Shown: positions 1 to 12,283 of the stretch, in pieces
How the letters are laid out: every line of letters starts with the position of its first letter
How positions within the stretch are numbered: position 1 is the first letter of the stretch
From: Buxus sempervirens
Lineage: Eukaryota > Streptophyta > Magnoliopsida > Buxales > Buxaceae
Reading direction: 5' to 3'
NCBI GenBank assembly: GCA_947561395.2
Contig: OX387188.1
Coordinates: forward strand, 39,799,942-39,863,941
DNA: 64,000 nt
Translations under genes and position numbers: made by a program
Notes under the pieces: model-generated
What the model saw: the letters and a program-made list of their open reading frames with translations, nothing else
What the model was told of the DNA's origin: nothing
The model's database searches: none

Positions 1-146
1 GTCCTATTTAAATCCGAAATGTTTCTATAAGTGAAAAGCTTGTAACCTATGAGAAAGACTAGCTTTCTGCATGATATTCATATATTTTATGGACCTACAG
101 GCACTGGTTCTCTCTCCAGCTGTGTTCTCGTATCGTTAAATTTAAA

Positions 147-230
147 ATATATATATCTATATATATATATATATATATATAGATATATATATAGATATAT
201 ATATATATATATATATATATAGATATATAT
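147..230. repeat. AT microsatellite in the last visible PHO1 intron
   Basis: About 84 bp of alternating TA with occasional GA interruptions. It lies in the intron that follows exon 12 of the PHO1-like gene and runs off the left edge. No EXS-type coding sequence is visible between 1 and 473. Confidence 0.9.
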
Positions 231-473
231 TGCACCCATTACTGACTGATTGATGCTCTATCAGTATTATAAATTATATCGTATTACATTTATTTTCTTT
301 AAATTTTTCTTTTTTTAACTTTTATGTAATTGTTCTACTTTCATTAGGGGAACGGACTGTGCAGTTGGGTTGCAATTGATCTGCAACATCTGTGTCCACT
401 TCAAGAATGTTTCATTGCTTAATAGGGGAGAGAGGAAGCGGACAGAAAAACCAAGAGAGAGAGATAGAGATAC

Positions 474-3400
474 CATAGAGAAGAAGTATATGATCTTTCG
501 GCGGAGCATTAATTCATTCCTTAGCCAGGGGTTCTTGGAATTGAATTGGAGCAAACCCCAATCCTTTACAAAGTCCCAGTACAAGTGATACAGAGTTGCA
601 ACACTAGATGTGACTACGAATAGACAAAGCCATGGGATGGTCCCTTCTTTCTCGTATGACACTTTGGCTCCAGCAGCCAACATGGCTGATACATATTTAC
701 CAAGATTTATAAGGTGGCTTGTCTCTCCATCATCGAACCACCTCCGAGCACACTGCACTCCCCGTCAAGATTGAAAGATAGATAAGAAAACATTTAATTA
801 GACTTCACTGTTTGATTTATGTTACAGAAAGAATAAAGCAATCATCAAGCACAAGGGTCATCAGTAAACCTGCATTGCTCTCCAGTAATATGGCAGGAAT
901 GAAACAGCATAAGAGAGATCCTTGTAAGCATCACTCTTGCAGAACCCATAGTCCTGAGTTCTATAACGCCCAGTTATGTAGTAACACGCCAAGTACTCAA
1001 AGCTTCTGAGCATCGGCACCTATTTAATGATTGAAGTAAATTTTTATAACCAGAATAAGTTTGATAGTTCAGAGAACCTTTCAATGATTTAACAGCAGAT
1101 AGTGCTTTATCATACCTGGCTACAGAGTTGATCAGCCATGAAGAAGTCCAGCATGACAACCTGCACAAACAAAAATATTATTTGGAGGATGATTTGTTGA
1201 TTGTTTTCATTTTTTGCTTCTCAAAGTATGCGCTTCATAGAAGGGTATTAGTAACTGGCTTGAGCAGCAAAATTTTATGTCAATGCTTCTCTGGTAAGCA
1301 CTGCTTCGAAGGATACCATGTATTATAATGAACAAATGGTATTCAAGCAGCCAATACTCCAGTTTGTTTCAATGCACCCTGTTACTTATATTTCATCCTT
1401 CTTTCAGAGGAGCCTTACCTTGTAAAAGGGTGACAATATGATGTTCCTCTTCACCCTGATAAAATGGTAGCGGCTTGATCGATAAAAGATGTTGAAAGGG
1501 CACACAAGCAAAAGCAAGAAGATCTGTATGCACATAAGACAAATTTTGTTCTTACTATAACCACAAAGAAATTTTAGTACTCAGTAGTTATACTAGTGAG
1601 AATTTAGATGGCATCCAAATTTCTGTATTATCAGGGCCATCATTGATATAGATAAGGAAAAATATGTTGAACCAAGGGAAGGTGAAGCAGCCTTGCCACA
1701 CTCTAATACAATGTTAGCACTGATACTTACCAGCAACAGAAAGCCAGGAATGGCCTGGACATGAGTTGATGAATTTCCCCTTGCAATAAATGTCAAGTGA
1801 ACAAACATGACTCCTAACACTGTGGCCATTGATAAGGTACAGATCAAGAACACATCTCTGCATTTCAGCTCCTTGGTTGGGGACAGTTCAAAGATGAAGC
1901 TATAGTTTATACGACTTCTTTTCCACATGAAAATGTTGCATCCATACAGAAAAAAGTGTAGAAACAGTAGGCTGAACATGCTGCAACACAAAATTGCAGA
2001 TATACACATTAGAAGCATTAATAAAGAACACAAGAATATGATGTACAAGAGTCTGTAACTGAATGTGATTCAAGGTACTTGCCTAAGTACAGGGTAGACT
2101 GTTTCCATGTATACCGAATCTGAATGTCTAGTGTATATCCCAGATATATGAGCCATGATGATGTACCCAGAAAATAATGCAACAAAACACCCAGTGAAGA
2201 GGCCTGAGGCAAAAAAAAAATAGTTAATAGGAAACTAAATCATAGTATTCTGCAACTTGAGCTAAAAAGGGTTTTGGTTATGTAACTTAACAGAGGGCTA
2301 CTGAATCCTCCTTTAGGTGTCAATGGTGATTATGTTCAACACATGAAGGGCCAGGTTTAGGCCTCAAATATTAATGGCTTACTATGGTCTCCATGGTCTT
2401 AAAAGTTCACCCAGTGTTGGACAGAGCATGGTGTTTTCAGTTGAAAGGTTTTGTGGCCTCTTACTTGCACATTATATCTTCACAATGTTGCAAAGTAAAG
2501 TTCATTGCAATTCAATGATAATCAGTAGTAACAATGTACAAAATGATTAATGGAAAATGGTAAAAATGAAATTGTATTTCTTTTCAGAAGAAAATAATTA
2601 CCAATGAAGAAGGTTACAGCATGGGATTCTTTGCGCTGATGCGGTCTAAGGTATTTCATGGCTTTCCTTTTGTCATTATCAGCAAAGTGCTTAATAAACA
2701 GCTCCTCGACCTCATCAGCTAACTTCACTACCTGTCATATTGAAATCAGTTAATAAGGTCACAACCCAACTGGATTTTAGACAACCATTCTGCTTATCTA
2801 AGTTGGATCTGCTTAGTCAAAGATCACTTAACTCATGATTGGATAGTGTTAGTATGCCAAATATGAGACACAAACGTGCCCTGACGATGACTGTAAAGGA
2901 TGATGTTTATTGTCCATATTATGCAACCTAGTAATATCAAATATACATGCATGTTGAACACAGCATAACTAAATTTTGGATTAGGAATTTTACCTTGTCT
3001 GAGCTATTGAAATATGAGCTTTCAACCACTTTGTGATAAACAGGTAGGACTTGTTTCCCAGTTACCTGAAAGGGGAGAATTCTCAGTTTCTTCACAGAAG
3101 ATAAAATCCAACATGCTTCTAAAGGGTAAAGGTACCCATTACTCACTTTATCAAATTTCTTCAAGATCTTTACAAAAGCTAGCATGTTCAGGTTCCTGCA
3201 AGACCATTTGACCACAAAATCTTACCCTCTTTTACTTTCATTTCTTTAGTTTCAATAAGCTTTTGATAACCTGAAATGGAAGAAAAATACTAAATTTTAG
3301 AAGATACCTGTAAGTTTTGAGGTATCCCAATCCTTTAAAGAGGTCAGTGAAAGCTCCTCTAATCATCTTCTCTGCATGGTGCAGTTTTGTCTTGTTGATG

Positions 3401-4418
3401 CGCAGCTTACATCCTTCTGAACCACACTTCTTTGATCTCTGGTTAACCAAGTCCTCCCAAACCAAGCAATACGACGTATGATTGGAGAGGGTTCTCTTCT
3501 GTTTATCTTCTCTTTCCGTCTTCATTGGCTCCATCATCTCATCAGATTTTGAAGAGTCAGAGAATTGTTCATCATTTCTTTCAAAGCTACCTGTGGAAAT
3601 TTCTTAGTTCTATATTCTTGCCATTACTTCATCTTTACTATTATGCAGACAAAAATTATACTCCATATAATCGGTCATAATACGACTTGTTTTCAAATCC
3701 TTTTGTTACAGAAGTATCCTCCATGATTCCAATTTTGTACTTAATCCTCCACTTTGGTCCACCAAAACTATGTCAGTAGTAAGTAGCATAACATTAAGAA
3801 ACCTCCTTTTGAATACAGATAGTTAATCCATTTATAAATAAAGAAAAAATGATTCCCTTAATGTAAATTTATTATCATATTATTCACACATGTATTTGTT
3901 AGTATGTGTATGTTTATTCGTATACGTAGACATGAAACACGAAAATCAGAAGAACTGTAAGATTCCTCCTGTCATGTCTATAATTACCAAGTTCAAAGTA
4001 ACAACCTATAATAGAAAGCAGGATTTAAAATAACAGTATGGATAACATACCAAAGGAGATTGTGCTTGAGATAGAGGAATCCTCCTCTAAGTAAGGAGCA
4101 GAAGCAGCTTTACGGCCCTGTTGTTTGAGTGCAGTTTTCAGCTCAATGAGAATGTCCATTTGCTTCTTCACTGATTCCCCTCTCTCTGTGAACTCTTTCT
4201 CCTTTGTTGTGTAAAACTGATTAACTTTATTTAGCTGATGATCCAATCGTGCAAAAAATTCATTGGCGGCATCCATTTCAGCAAACTGCGCTAACGAGTC
4301 AGTCTTGTACATGTCTGCTTTAAGAGATGAGGAGGCAAGTTTCTTATGAACCTATTTAACAAAATCAAAATCAGTATATAAATTCTCTAATAAGCCTATG
4401 GAGCATACATATTGACAT

Positions 4419-4481
<63 letters not shown>

Positions 4482-4710
4482 GTACTTGAATTATTCCATG
4501 GTCTCTACATTGATGACCAAATAAAGAGAAGCTCCTAAGAGAATTGAAGAAAGTGGATGGTAATGAGCATTCTTGATGCTTATTGGATAAGTTATCATTG
4601 TTAAGGAGATGGATTCTCTTAACATCTTTTTTGAGTTCCCAGTAATCAACAAAGGCATCTTTCCATTCAGGAATGAGCTGCCCCTCAAACTGTTTAGAGA
4701 ACTTAACCAT
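474..4710 (-). CDS. PHO1-H1-like: PHO1-family phosphate exporter (SPX-EXS), 3' end off-window
   Basis: Membrane protein of the PHO1 family, which exports inorganic phosphate to the root xylem. My exons, descending: 4710-4486, 4351-4051, 3590-3308, 3195-3147, 3065-2994, 2731-2602, 2203-2083, 1980-1731, 1523-1419, 1160-1116, 1019-870, 752-474. They join in one frame to 670 codons; the family is ~750-800 residues, so about 100 lie left of base 1. SPX domain: residues 1-~310, starting [20 protein letters not shown] and including KILKKFDK near 277-285, part of the inositol-pyrophosphate-binding basic patch. Membrane helices begin near 353. EXS domain: ~500 to the edge, with [24 protein letters not shown] and [11 protein letters not shown]. 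The start is the ATG at 4710 because MVKFSK is the family N-terminus; an in-frame ATG at 4788 would add 26 unconserved residues. All introns are GT-AG except the one after exon 7 (GC-AG). Paralogue assignment to the H1 clade is tentative. Confidence 0.93.
4421..4479. repeat. GA/CT microsatellite beside a splice donor
   Basis: About 29 GA units. On the PHO1 coding strand this is a CT tract starting about 6 nt inside intron 1, directly after the donor at 4485-4484. Length variation here would sit next to the donor. Confidence 0.9.
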
Positions 4711-4806
4711 CTTTTCCCCTTCTACAAAGAAGGAATGTATTGTAGAAGTTGCAGATGGTGAGTCTCTGCTTTGAGGGGGTGATTTCAATTGAAGCCCATG
4801 ATCAAA

Positions 4807-4815
4807 TTATATATA
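4807..4815 (-). promoter_or_regulatory. Candidate TATA box of the PHO1-like gene
   Basis: On the minus strand the sequence reads TATATATAA about 97 nt upstream of the chosen ATG at 4710, which would place transcription start near 4780. Position and sequence are the only evidence. Confidence 0.4.
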
Positions 4816-7002
4816 GTGGTGGAAAGGAAGCTGACTGACGTTGCGTGCAACAATGCTCTCTACATAACATACTAAAATATCCTTTAATTACACTTGAGAT
4901 TATCTTCTAACCCACCACTTGATGGCTGCACTTGCTGTATCTGCTGGAATCTGAGTCGACTGCGGCAGCTGTAATTTGTGCTTCCGGGCCAGAAAATGTT
5001 GTCTATCAGCATTTGAAAAGGTGAGCATTCAAAGTAAAGTGGAGCGGGACCTTACAAAGTTAAAAATATATCAAAAAGATGCCCTTTTGAAGGGCATCTT
5101 TGTTCATTGGAGGTGCAAAATGGCAAAACCCTCCAGAGATTTTCATTGCTGTCCTTTGGTTCTATATGTAAAGTGGATTGATTCTTCAAGGACATCTTGA
5201 TCATTTGGAAAAAAGAAATGGATCTGTACAAAAAGGGTTACCATTACAAATACAACAAAAGCAATTTTATTGACTGAAACTTTTACAAACACACCGACGT
5301 CATTCATGTTAGACCAGCCTAATTCCCACTATGTTAGAGAGCTAAAAGGCTAGCTATCTCCATTATTTTGTGCAAACCCACTTGCACAAAGCATAACAAT
5401 TTGATTCGATCAACACTTCAGAGATGCTCTATGATGCATTAGGCAAATAATGCTACCAGCCACTGCGACGATCCGCGACGATCCGTGTGATTCGAAATGG
5501 AAGCCGTAGTACAAAAGTCCCATTTGACTGGAAGTTATGATTGAATGGAATTTTGTCCTCTTCCAGTATTCAATATAATTAGGACTGTTCTTAGCTCACT
5601 TTGTGCTTTTGAGAGCTGTTCGATCGAATTCATTCTGGCAATGTATATTTCTTTCCTGGATCATATATCATGATTAGTACTGGAGTTTGATTGTCTCAAT
5701 GCATTAAGGAATCTACATATCAATCGGTTAGTATTGTTGAGTAAAGACTTGCAGTACCAGTAATCAGTTGTACTTGCTACCGAAAGTAACTTCCAAATCC
5801 CAATAATCTTTCCTTCACGTCCCTATCCATGTTTTCAGGCATTAACGTCCCCACCTCTCGGCCAAACGAAATTCAATATCTTTCCCCATTACAAGCTGTT
5901 GCTCGCTCACTCACACACACACACACGCAAACGCGCGCGCACTCACACACACACACGCGCGTATTCTCTCTACCTCGCTCTCTTTATCTCTACATCTACA
6001 AGTATAATAGACTGCAATACCAACAGTATGCCTAAGGATGCTATTGTATTTTGTTGTCTTCCTTTACTCAACCTTGTAAGATATTCTCCTATATATCTTA
6101 GGCCTTTCTGTGTATACATCGCACATGTATATTACATGCATACATACATACATATGTACATATGCACACTCGCATATACACACACATATGCACACTCGCA
6201 TGCATGCACACATAAGCTCAAGCACACACACACGCACGTATAATCAGTTTATACTAAAACTTTGAAATACATTCTTTTTTTAAGTTCAGACCATTGTGAA
6301 GTTCATACCCTGTAGAAAATTTATCATTGAAACAGTAAAGGAACTGCAATCTTAAGTGAATAATTTATTATCTTTCTATAAAGGTAATTTTAAAGTGGAA
6401 CACTAACAAACAAATAGACTAATCACCATCTTTATCAATCAAATCCCACATAGGCTCCTTTCCTTGAAAAAAGTAAGAAAAAGATCTAATCCCAAAAGTT
6501 TTAGTAATATAGAATCTAAGGCTAAAGGTATTTTGGTTTGGTTTGACTCATAAAGTTTAATTCAATGCGAGAAACTATATTACCGGTTACTTGAGAGAAT
6601 GAAACGCTTAAACCAAACCGTTTATTTGACTAGAGACTATCTAGATCAATCATGTGGACAATATTTTCAATTCATGGAAGTCATATTAATATATGCTATT
6701 ATATATATAAGTTGTCATGTGTATTGGTAGTCATCTAATTTTTTAATGTTTTTAATTAGTTTATACAAAGAATTATATATATTAGTTTATGATTATGGTC
6801 CTTTATACTATGTGAAAGTTATCTTACAGTGTGACTTTGGCATAATTGAAATTAATACATTTTTACTTAGTGGGGTTTTCCAAATAAGCTTTCAATTTGT
6901 GAGTTAAGTGTCTCACTTTAGGTTACTTCATCTAAAGTAGTGCTTTACCAAACTACCTGAACTCTAAAACTTATACCAGTCCTCTTTGCTTCTTTATTCA
7001 TA
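4816..7002. other. 5' flank of PHO1-like gene, no gene seen
   Basis: No convincing coding sequence. CA/CG-type simple repeats occur at 5908-5961 and CA/TA-rich repeats at about 6130-6240; open frames over these are low-complexity artefacts. The rest is AT-rich unique-looking DNA. Confidence 0.7.
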
Positions 7003-7202
7003 TTAGTGGTGGCATGTGCATACTACATGTCCTCACCCTTACCTGTAGCATATAAATAAGGGTTTAAATACGAATGTGAAAATAGTAGTGGGATGGTTAT
7101 AGTTTCGGATTGTTTTAGTTGGGGAGGACAATAGTTGGAAAAAAAATGGAGGCTAGAATCTAAGGGAATATTCCCCCCTCTTCCCTTTACTAATAGTATA
7201 GA
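7003..7202 (-). mobile_element. Mini-Helitron, 200 bp, minus orientation
   Basis: Read on the minus strand, the element starts TCTATACTATTAG after an A and ends in CTAA before a T, the Helitron rule of insertion between A and T. A short hairpin (CATGT, 7-nt loop, ACATG) lies 7 nt before the terminal CTAA. There is no coding capacity, so it is non-autonomous. Similar short elements occur at 9988, 49163 and 55008. Confidence 0.65.
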
Positions 7203-7561
7203 TGTGACATTTTATAGCTCAATCTTGAATTGATTAATTAATCCCATGCTAAATGCCTTAGTGGAGGCCAAAATTGCAGTATATATAGTTCTCAAAATTA
7301 AGAGTCCCAATTATATAGTGAAATGTTCTAAATAGAGAATCCAAAATATGTATGATTGAGTTATATGGATGCTTATTTGGAGAAACTCACTTCTTCTTCT
7401 TTCTTTTAATTTTTTGAGTACATTTGATCTCTCCACCATCAACATTTCATGCGTTCAGAATGCAGTTGCATCTAGGGATCCATTAACATTGAGAGAGGCA
7501 ATAATTAAATTAACGTCAAAATCTTAATTAGCTGAGACAATCATCAAGCATACTCCTTTTA

Positions 7562-7918
7562 GTGGAAATTGGTTTTTAGTTATACTTTTTCAAAATAATC
7601 TAGATTTATTCGGCAAATTTTTTAAAAATTGAGAATTAGTGATGCTATTTTCATATAATTGGGATTAAGAATCATTTTACTATTCATAAAAAATTTCTTC
7701 CAAAAATACCTTAAAAAGACTTTGAAAACCTTTTCAATCATTTAGGTATAAGTTTACAAGTCTTTTTGAGGGTATTTTTGGAAAAAAAATTCATGAATAG
7801 TAAAATGACACTAAATCCCAATTATGTGAAAAAAAAGTATCACTAATTCCCAATTTTCAAGAATTAGCCGATTAAATCTAGATTATTTTAAAAAATATCA
7901 CTAAAAACCAATTTTCCC
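7562..7918. mobile_element. Foldback MITE, family 1 copy A (Mutator-type)
   Basis: The 357 bp element is a near-complete inverted repeat. The left end reads GTGGAAATTGGTTTTTAG and the right end is its imperfect complement. A perfect 9-bp duplication, CTCCTTTTA, flanks it at 7553-7561 and 7919-7927, typical of Mutator-like elements. No open frame. A related copy sits at 8925-9279. Confidence 0.85.
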
Positions 7919-8924
7919 CTCCTTTTATGTGATGAAGGCATTTTCTATATGTCAGAAAGAGCTTTCCTAAAGCTATATATCATCTTTCCTATGTAGAATT
8001 TAAGAAACGTTACTAAAATCTATTAAACAGGTTCTAATTGAGCTTACGCAAGTAAAAATATCAATCGCGACGTACAATTCATAAAGTTTCATATCATATG
8101 GATAGTCTAGATTGGCCACACCATTCTTTCCCGCATAGCGTAAGAAACTTGGTGAGGCAAAACATAATACCTTCAAACAAAAGCTTCAAGTTGAATGTCA
8201 TTCTTTTCACTGACAAATGAAGCCCCACTTTTTGTTAATTAAAGTGGAAGATTGCATTAATAATAAAATAAATTACCGTGCCGTATAGAAATTAAGCATA
8301 TCTAAAGATACGAAACAATGTCATTACTCAATGGCTGAGCTATCAAATCCTTTCTTAAACGCAATGGAATCGATGCATTACGCTACAAAATTCTACGAGA
8401 ATACGTTTTCTTTAGTGTGCTACTAAATCTACGTTTCGTAGGCGACATGCGTTAGGCAGCCCCAAGATAACAACTTCGATCCATGATCTGCTCATCCTCA
8501 TCAGCATTCAATCCTTATCTTAAATACTTGGTTTAGCGAGACAACCAGCTTGAATTAGAATGCATGTCAGATCTCCATTAGCACCCATTTAATGATAAAA
8601 GATATTTGAATTCGAATCACGTACATGCATAAATCCCAATGGCCAACAGTTAAATAAGATCACAAATCTCTTATCATGTATCAAAAAGAGACAATATATC
8701 TCTTACGTAATCCAGTGTATGAAAAAAACCAAACATGGCAAATGGTGAAAGGTGCAGGGTGCATTTTGTTCTCTCACAATAGCTTTAGTTGCCTTGTGAT
8801 ATGGGGTCCTGTGTGTTTCACTTTATTACCCAGTATCCGTTGGGCCTTCTCACAAAGAGGTGGAGGGGGGTTCACTAGAGAATTAAAGGTCCATAGCAAT
8901 AGGTGGACTGACCCATTAGGTAAT

Positions 8925-9279
8925 GGCAAAATTGGTATTTAGTTCTATTTTTTCAAAATTATTCAGATTTAGTCAGCCAATTCTTAAAAATTAAGAATTA
9001 GTAATACTTTATTCAAATAATTGGGATTCAATGTCATTTTACTATTTATGAAGAATTTCTTAAAAAAAAAAGACCCTCAAAAAGACTTGCAAATCCATTT
9101 GTACCTAAACGAGTGAAAAGGTTTTCAAAGTCTTTTGAAGGCATTGTTGGAAGCAAGTCTCTATGAACTGACACTAAATCTCAATTATTTGAAAAAATAT
9201 CACTAATTCCCAATTTTCAAGAATTAATCGACTGAATCTGAATTATTTTGAAAAAGTAACACTAAAAACCAATTTCTCC
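8925..9279. mobile_element. Foldback MITE, family 1 copy B (Mutator-type)
   Basis: This 355 bp element matches the one at 7562 throughout, with substitutions. It has the same inverted ends around AAATTGGT and ACCAATTT. The flanks TTAGGTAAT (8916-8924) and TTAGGGAAT (9280-9288) match at 8 of 9 bases, so it is an independent insertion rather than a segmental duplication. Confidence 0.83.
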
Positions 9280-9987
9280 TTAGGGAATGGGTATTTTAGG
9301 TTGTCTAATGTGAGACTGTTGTGAGAACAATTTGTAAGAGAGATCGACTTCGGAATTCTTTGGTGTCTTGTCAATTTATTATTTAACAAAACATTCTTTG
9401 TAGATTCTCTTATTCAATAATGAAGCTTTTTATCATATTTGTCCGTGAACGTAATCAATTAAAACATGAACATTAAATCTGGTGTCTCATGTACATTATT
9501 GCCAAGCCCATTACAGATATGCTGAAGATAATATATCTGTGTACTTAAGACATTAGTTTTTTCCAAACACATATAAGTCAAGGGGATTTGGGACCAGAAG
9601 AGACGGATATGACTAGCAAAAATTCTACATGAAATTTATCTAAATTTTAAATGACATATAATGCATTTATATATACTATTTACAAAATATACATGATTAA
9701 CATATATTTAATTAAACTTGAAATCGGCTTGAGCCCCTCGCATAAAGATCTATTGGTCCAATGGTGAGTGGGGTGTACACATCAGCATGTTTGATACTAA
9801 CGTGTACACCCCACTCAACGTTAAACCCGTACAGCGTGGGCTCTGGCTGATATGGTCTCATTTAATTCGAGACTGATTAGAGTATAGTTGGATTTTGTTA
9901 AATCTGAGACTCACGAGATCCACGTTTTGAGTTAAGAATAAGTTAAACAAGGCTAGTCCAACGTTTTCCTCAAAATATCTATCTGTA

Positions 9988-10096
9988 CCTATACTATATA
10001 ATGAGAAGGGGCTCTTTGGGAAGCGTGCTAAACAAAATGCACAGCTTTCCAAAATAGACCTTATACACGTGCAATACTGCACGTGCACCTTGCGAG
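9988..10096 (+). mobile_element. Degenerate mini-Helitron, about 109 bp
   Basis: It begins CCTATACTATATAATGAG (consensus TC mutated to CC). It ends after the hairpin CACGTGC-AATACT-GCACGTG and then CGAG before T, where CTAG or CTAA is expected. The first ~50 bp match the 49163-49389 element on the other strand (GGGGCTNTTTGGGAAG-type block). Confidence 0.55.
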
Positions 10097-10260
10097 TGTT
10101 GAGAATTAGGCTTAAAATTTTTCATAAACTCAAGAAACTTTTATTAATGGTTCAAGGATCAAATCACTTATTTTTCTCACATTTGATTGTTCTATTCTGC
10201 GTACCAAAGCAATTAAATTAAAACTGAGGGTTTAATATTATTTCAACTTTTTTTTAATAA

Positions 10261-10711
10261 AAAGATATTTACAATATACCCCTTGATGTTTCCAAGAATA
10301 TTACTTTTCTCCTAAGGTTTATAAATATCAATTTACCACCCTAAGTTTTTCTATATGTAACAATCTCCCTTTTTTAGTTCAAACCATAACTGAGAAAATA
10401 TTAATTAGCAAATTTACCCCTCTTTTTTATATTTAAAAGTAAAAATGTTTTATTTAGGTTTTAGATACGACAAATACCCTTGGGGCAGATGTGAACCGAG
10501 CGTAGTTTTTTCATTTGTACCAATGTTGTAAACATTGAACTTTTCTATTAAAGGGTAATCTTGGTATTTAATTTTAAATAATCAAAGTTAATGACAACAA
10601 ATTTGTCAATATATGTTTTATTTCTCACCATCTAATCAACACTTTAATGATCAAACATGGTGGAGACGTTATACACAACAAACTTCAAGGTGGCAAATTA
10701 TAAATATCCCT
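10261..10711. mobile_element. Foldback repeat, family 2 copy A
   Basis: The ends are inverted: AAAGATATTTACAATATACC on the left and GGCAAATTATAAATATCCCT on the right. The interior shares long blocks with 34603-34950, such as GAAAATATTAATTARCAAATT and CCTTGGGGCARATRTGAA. No clear target duplication was found, so edges are approximate. Confidence 0.6.
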
Positions 10712-11574
10712 AAAAAAGGCCATAACCAAATATATTTCTTTGCCAAAGCAAGTCAGTAGAAAGCGTCGATTACCAATAAACTTAACTTTTGACATTTTTA
10801 TAGTAAGTTGTTGCTCTTAAACACTAACTTGTTTTCTTGGCGTATAAAAGTTACTCATATAATTAGGTTAAAAAAAATATTCTAGTTTGCTTACCATGCT
10901 TTGTTGAAATATGAACCATCTGATGAGTAATGATTATCTAGATGAGTCATATGGATAATATTTTGAACCATATAATTCCTATTAGTAGATGTAAAATATG
11001 TTTTAGCCTATATTTATAAGTTTTTGTCAAACATTGTATTGCCCTATAAATTACAATACAATATCTCTTACAACGCCAATTACATGGTAGTACCGAGACA
11101 TGAATCAATAATATTAAAATGTGAATATTTTTTAACCGAGTTTACCGTTCTTTAAATGCAAAAAGTTAATGTTTTGGGATTTTTGATAATTAAAATTTTT
11201 TTAAGGTTTAATGATAATAATAATCAATTTAAAAATCATGGACAATTTAATAATTTAATTTAAATGTTTAGTACTTCAAATAAGAATGACGAGGGATAAA
11301 ATGGTGAAATTATTACTTTTATTGATTTTAAAACACTTATAAGGAGGGTAATGTCATTTCGGAAACATTATAGGAGGTATGTACAATTGTTAGAAAATAA
11401 AAGGGGCTAAGTTTAATTTGTTCAAATTAAAATCTATATATTAAGCGAAAGGGGGTGGCGATTGACGTGTCACCCCCCCCTTTGCTTCGGAGGCTCGGGA
11501 CAGCCTCGCGTGATTCGGCGTTCCCGAGCCTCGCAAGAAATCAGAAAAAAAAAGCTGCCGTACTTTTTTATTTT

Positions 11575-11959
11575 GGTTTAAAACGACAAAAATAATTCCC
11601 ATTCAGTGTTTAAGTTTTTTTGTAATTTCAAATCAGGCATATCTTCTTATAAAACGACAATACTTGCCGCAATTTTTGACTTTTGGGTTTTTTAAAATAA
11701 TTTAGATTTAGTGATTTAAGCTTTTATATTTCTAGATCAGGTATAACCAATTCGTAACTTTTGACTTTTTTTTTTTCTTCGGTTTAAAACGACAAACATA
11801 ATTCACATTCAATGTTTAATTTTTCTGTAATTGCAAAACAGTCATAACTTCTTCATAAACGACCAGACTTACCGTAATTTTTGACACTTCGGTTTTGAAA
11901 ATAATTTAGATTTAGTCATTTAAGTTTTTATATTTCCAGATCAGATATAAACAATTCTT
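11575..11959 (+). repeat. Two tandem copies of a ~206 bp unit inside the Helitron
   Basis: Units start with GGTTTAAAACGACAAA at 11575 and again at 11781. They stay similar through TAATTTAGATTTAGT and TTTATATTTC to about 11757 and 11959, with many substitutions, so the duplication is old. Confidence 0.8.
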
Positions 11960-12007
11960 TACTCCTCTCACTTTCTCTCAGCTCTCTCGATCCTCTCTCT
12001 CTCTCTC

Positions 12008-12115
12008 CGTTTTCTTGCAGCCTTGGGGCTCTTCTCGAGTGTTCCAGTCTCTCCGTTTTCTTGCAACCCAAGGCTCTTCTCGACTGTTCCAGAACCCCTC
12101 TTATTTATTCCTCTC

Positions 12116-12158
<43 letters not shown>

Positions 12159-12250
12159 TTTCTTGCAGCCTCTAGGCTCTTCTCGAGTGTTAAAGCCTCT
12201 TTGTTTTCGTGCAGCCCAAGGCTCTTCTTGACTGTTCAAGAACCCCTCTT
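12008..12250 (+). repeat. Four imperfect ~45 bp repeats plus CT tract
   Basis: Units containing GTTTTCTTGCAGCC and GGCTCTTCTCGA-type blocks start near 12008, 12053, 12155 and 12203. They are arranged as an A-B, A-B pair split by a CT microsatellite at 12119-12155. They look like a duplicated leader of the captured gene fragment. Confidence 0.75.
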
Positions 12251-12283
12251 TGTTCTCTTACATAAAACAAATGGGTTGAGAGC

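Noticed and set aside
1-330. Possible last PHO1 exons left of exon 12
   Set aside because: No frame resembles the EXS C-terminus; the stretch is intron with an AT microsatellite, so the remaining exons are presumed off-window.
5829-6243. Frames rich in His/Thr
   Set aside because: Produced by CA/CG microsatellites; no conserved sequence.
9720-9830. Inverted GGGGTGTACAC/GTGTACACCCC motif suspected as a terminator or MITE
   Set aside because: The inverted arms are short and isolated, with no flanking duplication and no second copy.
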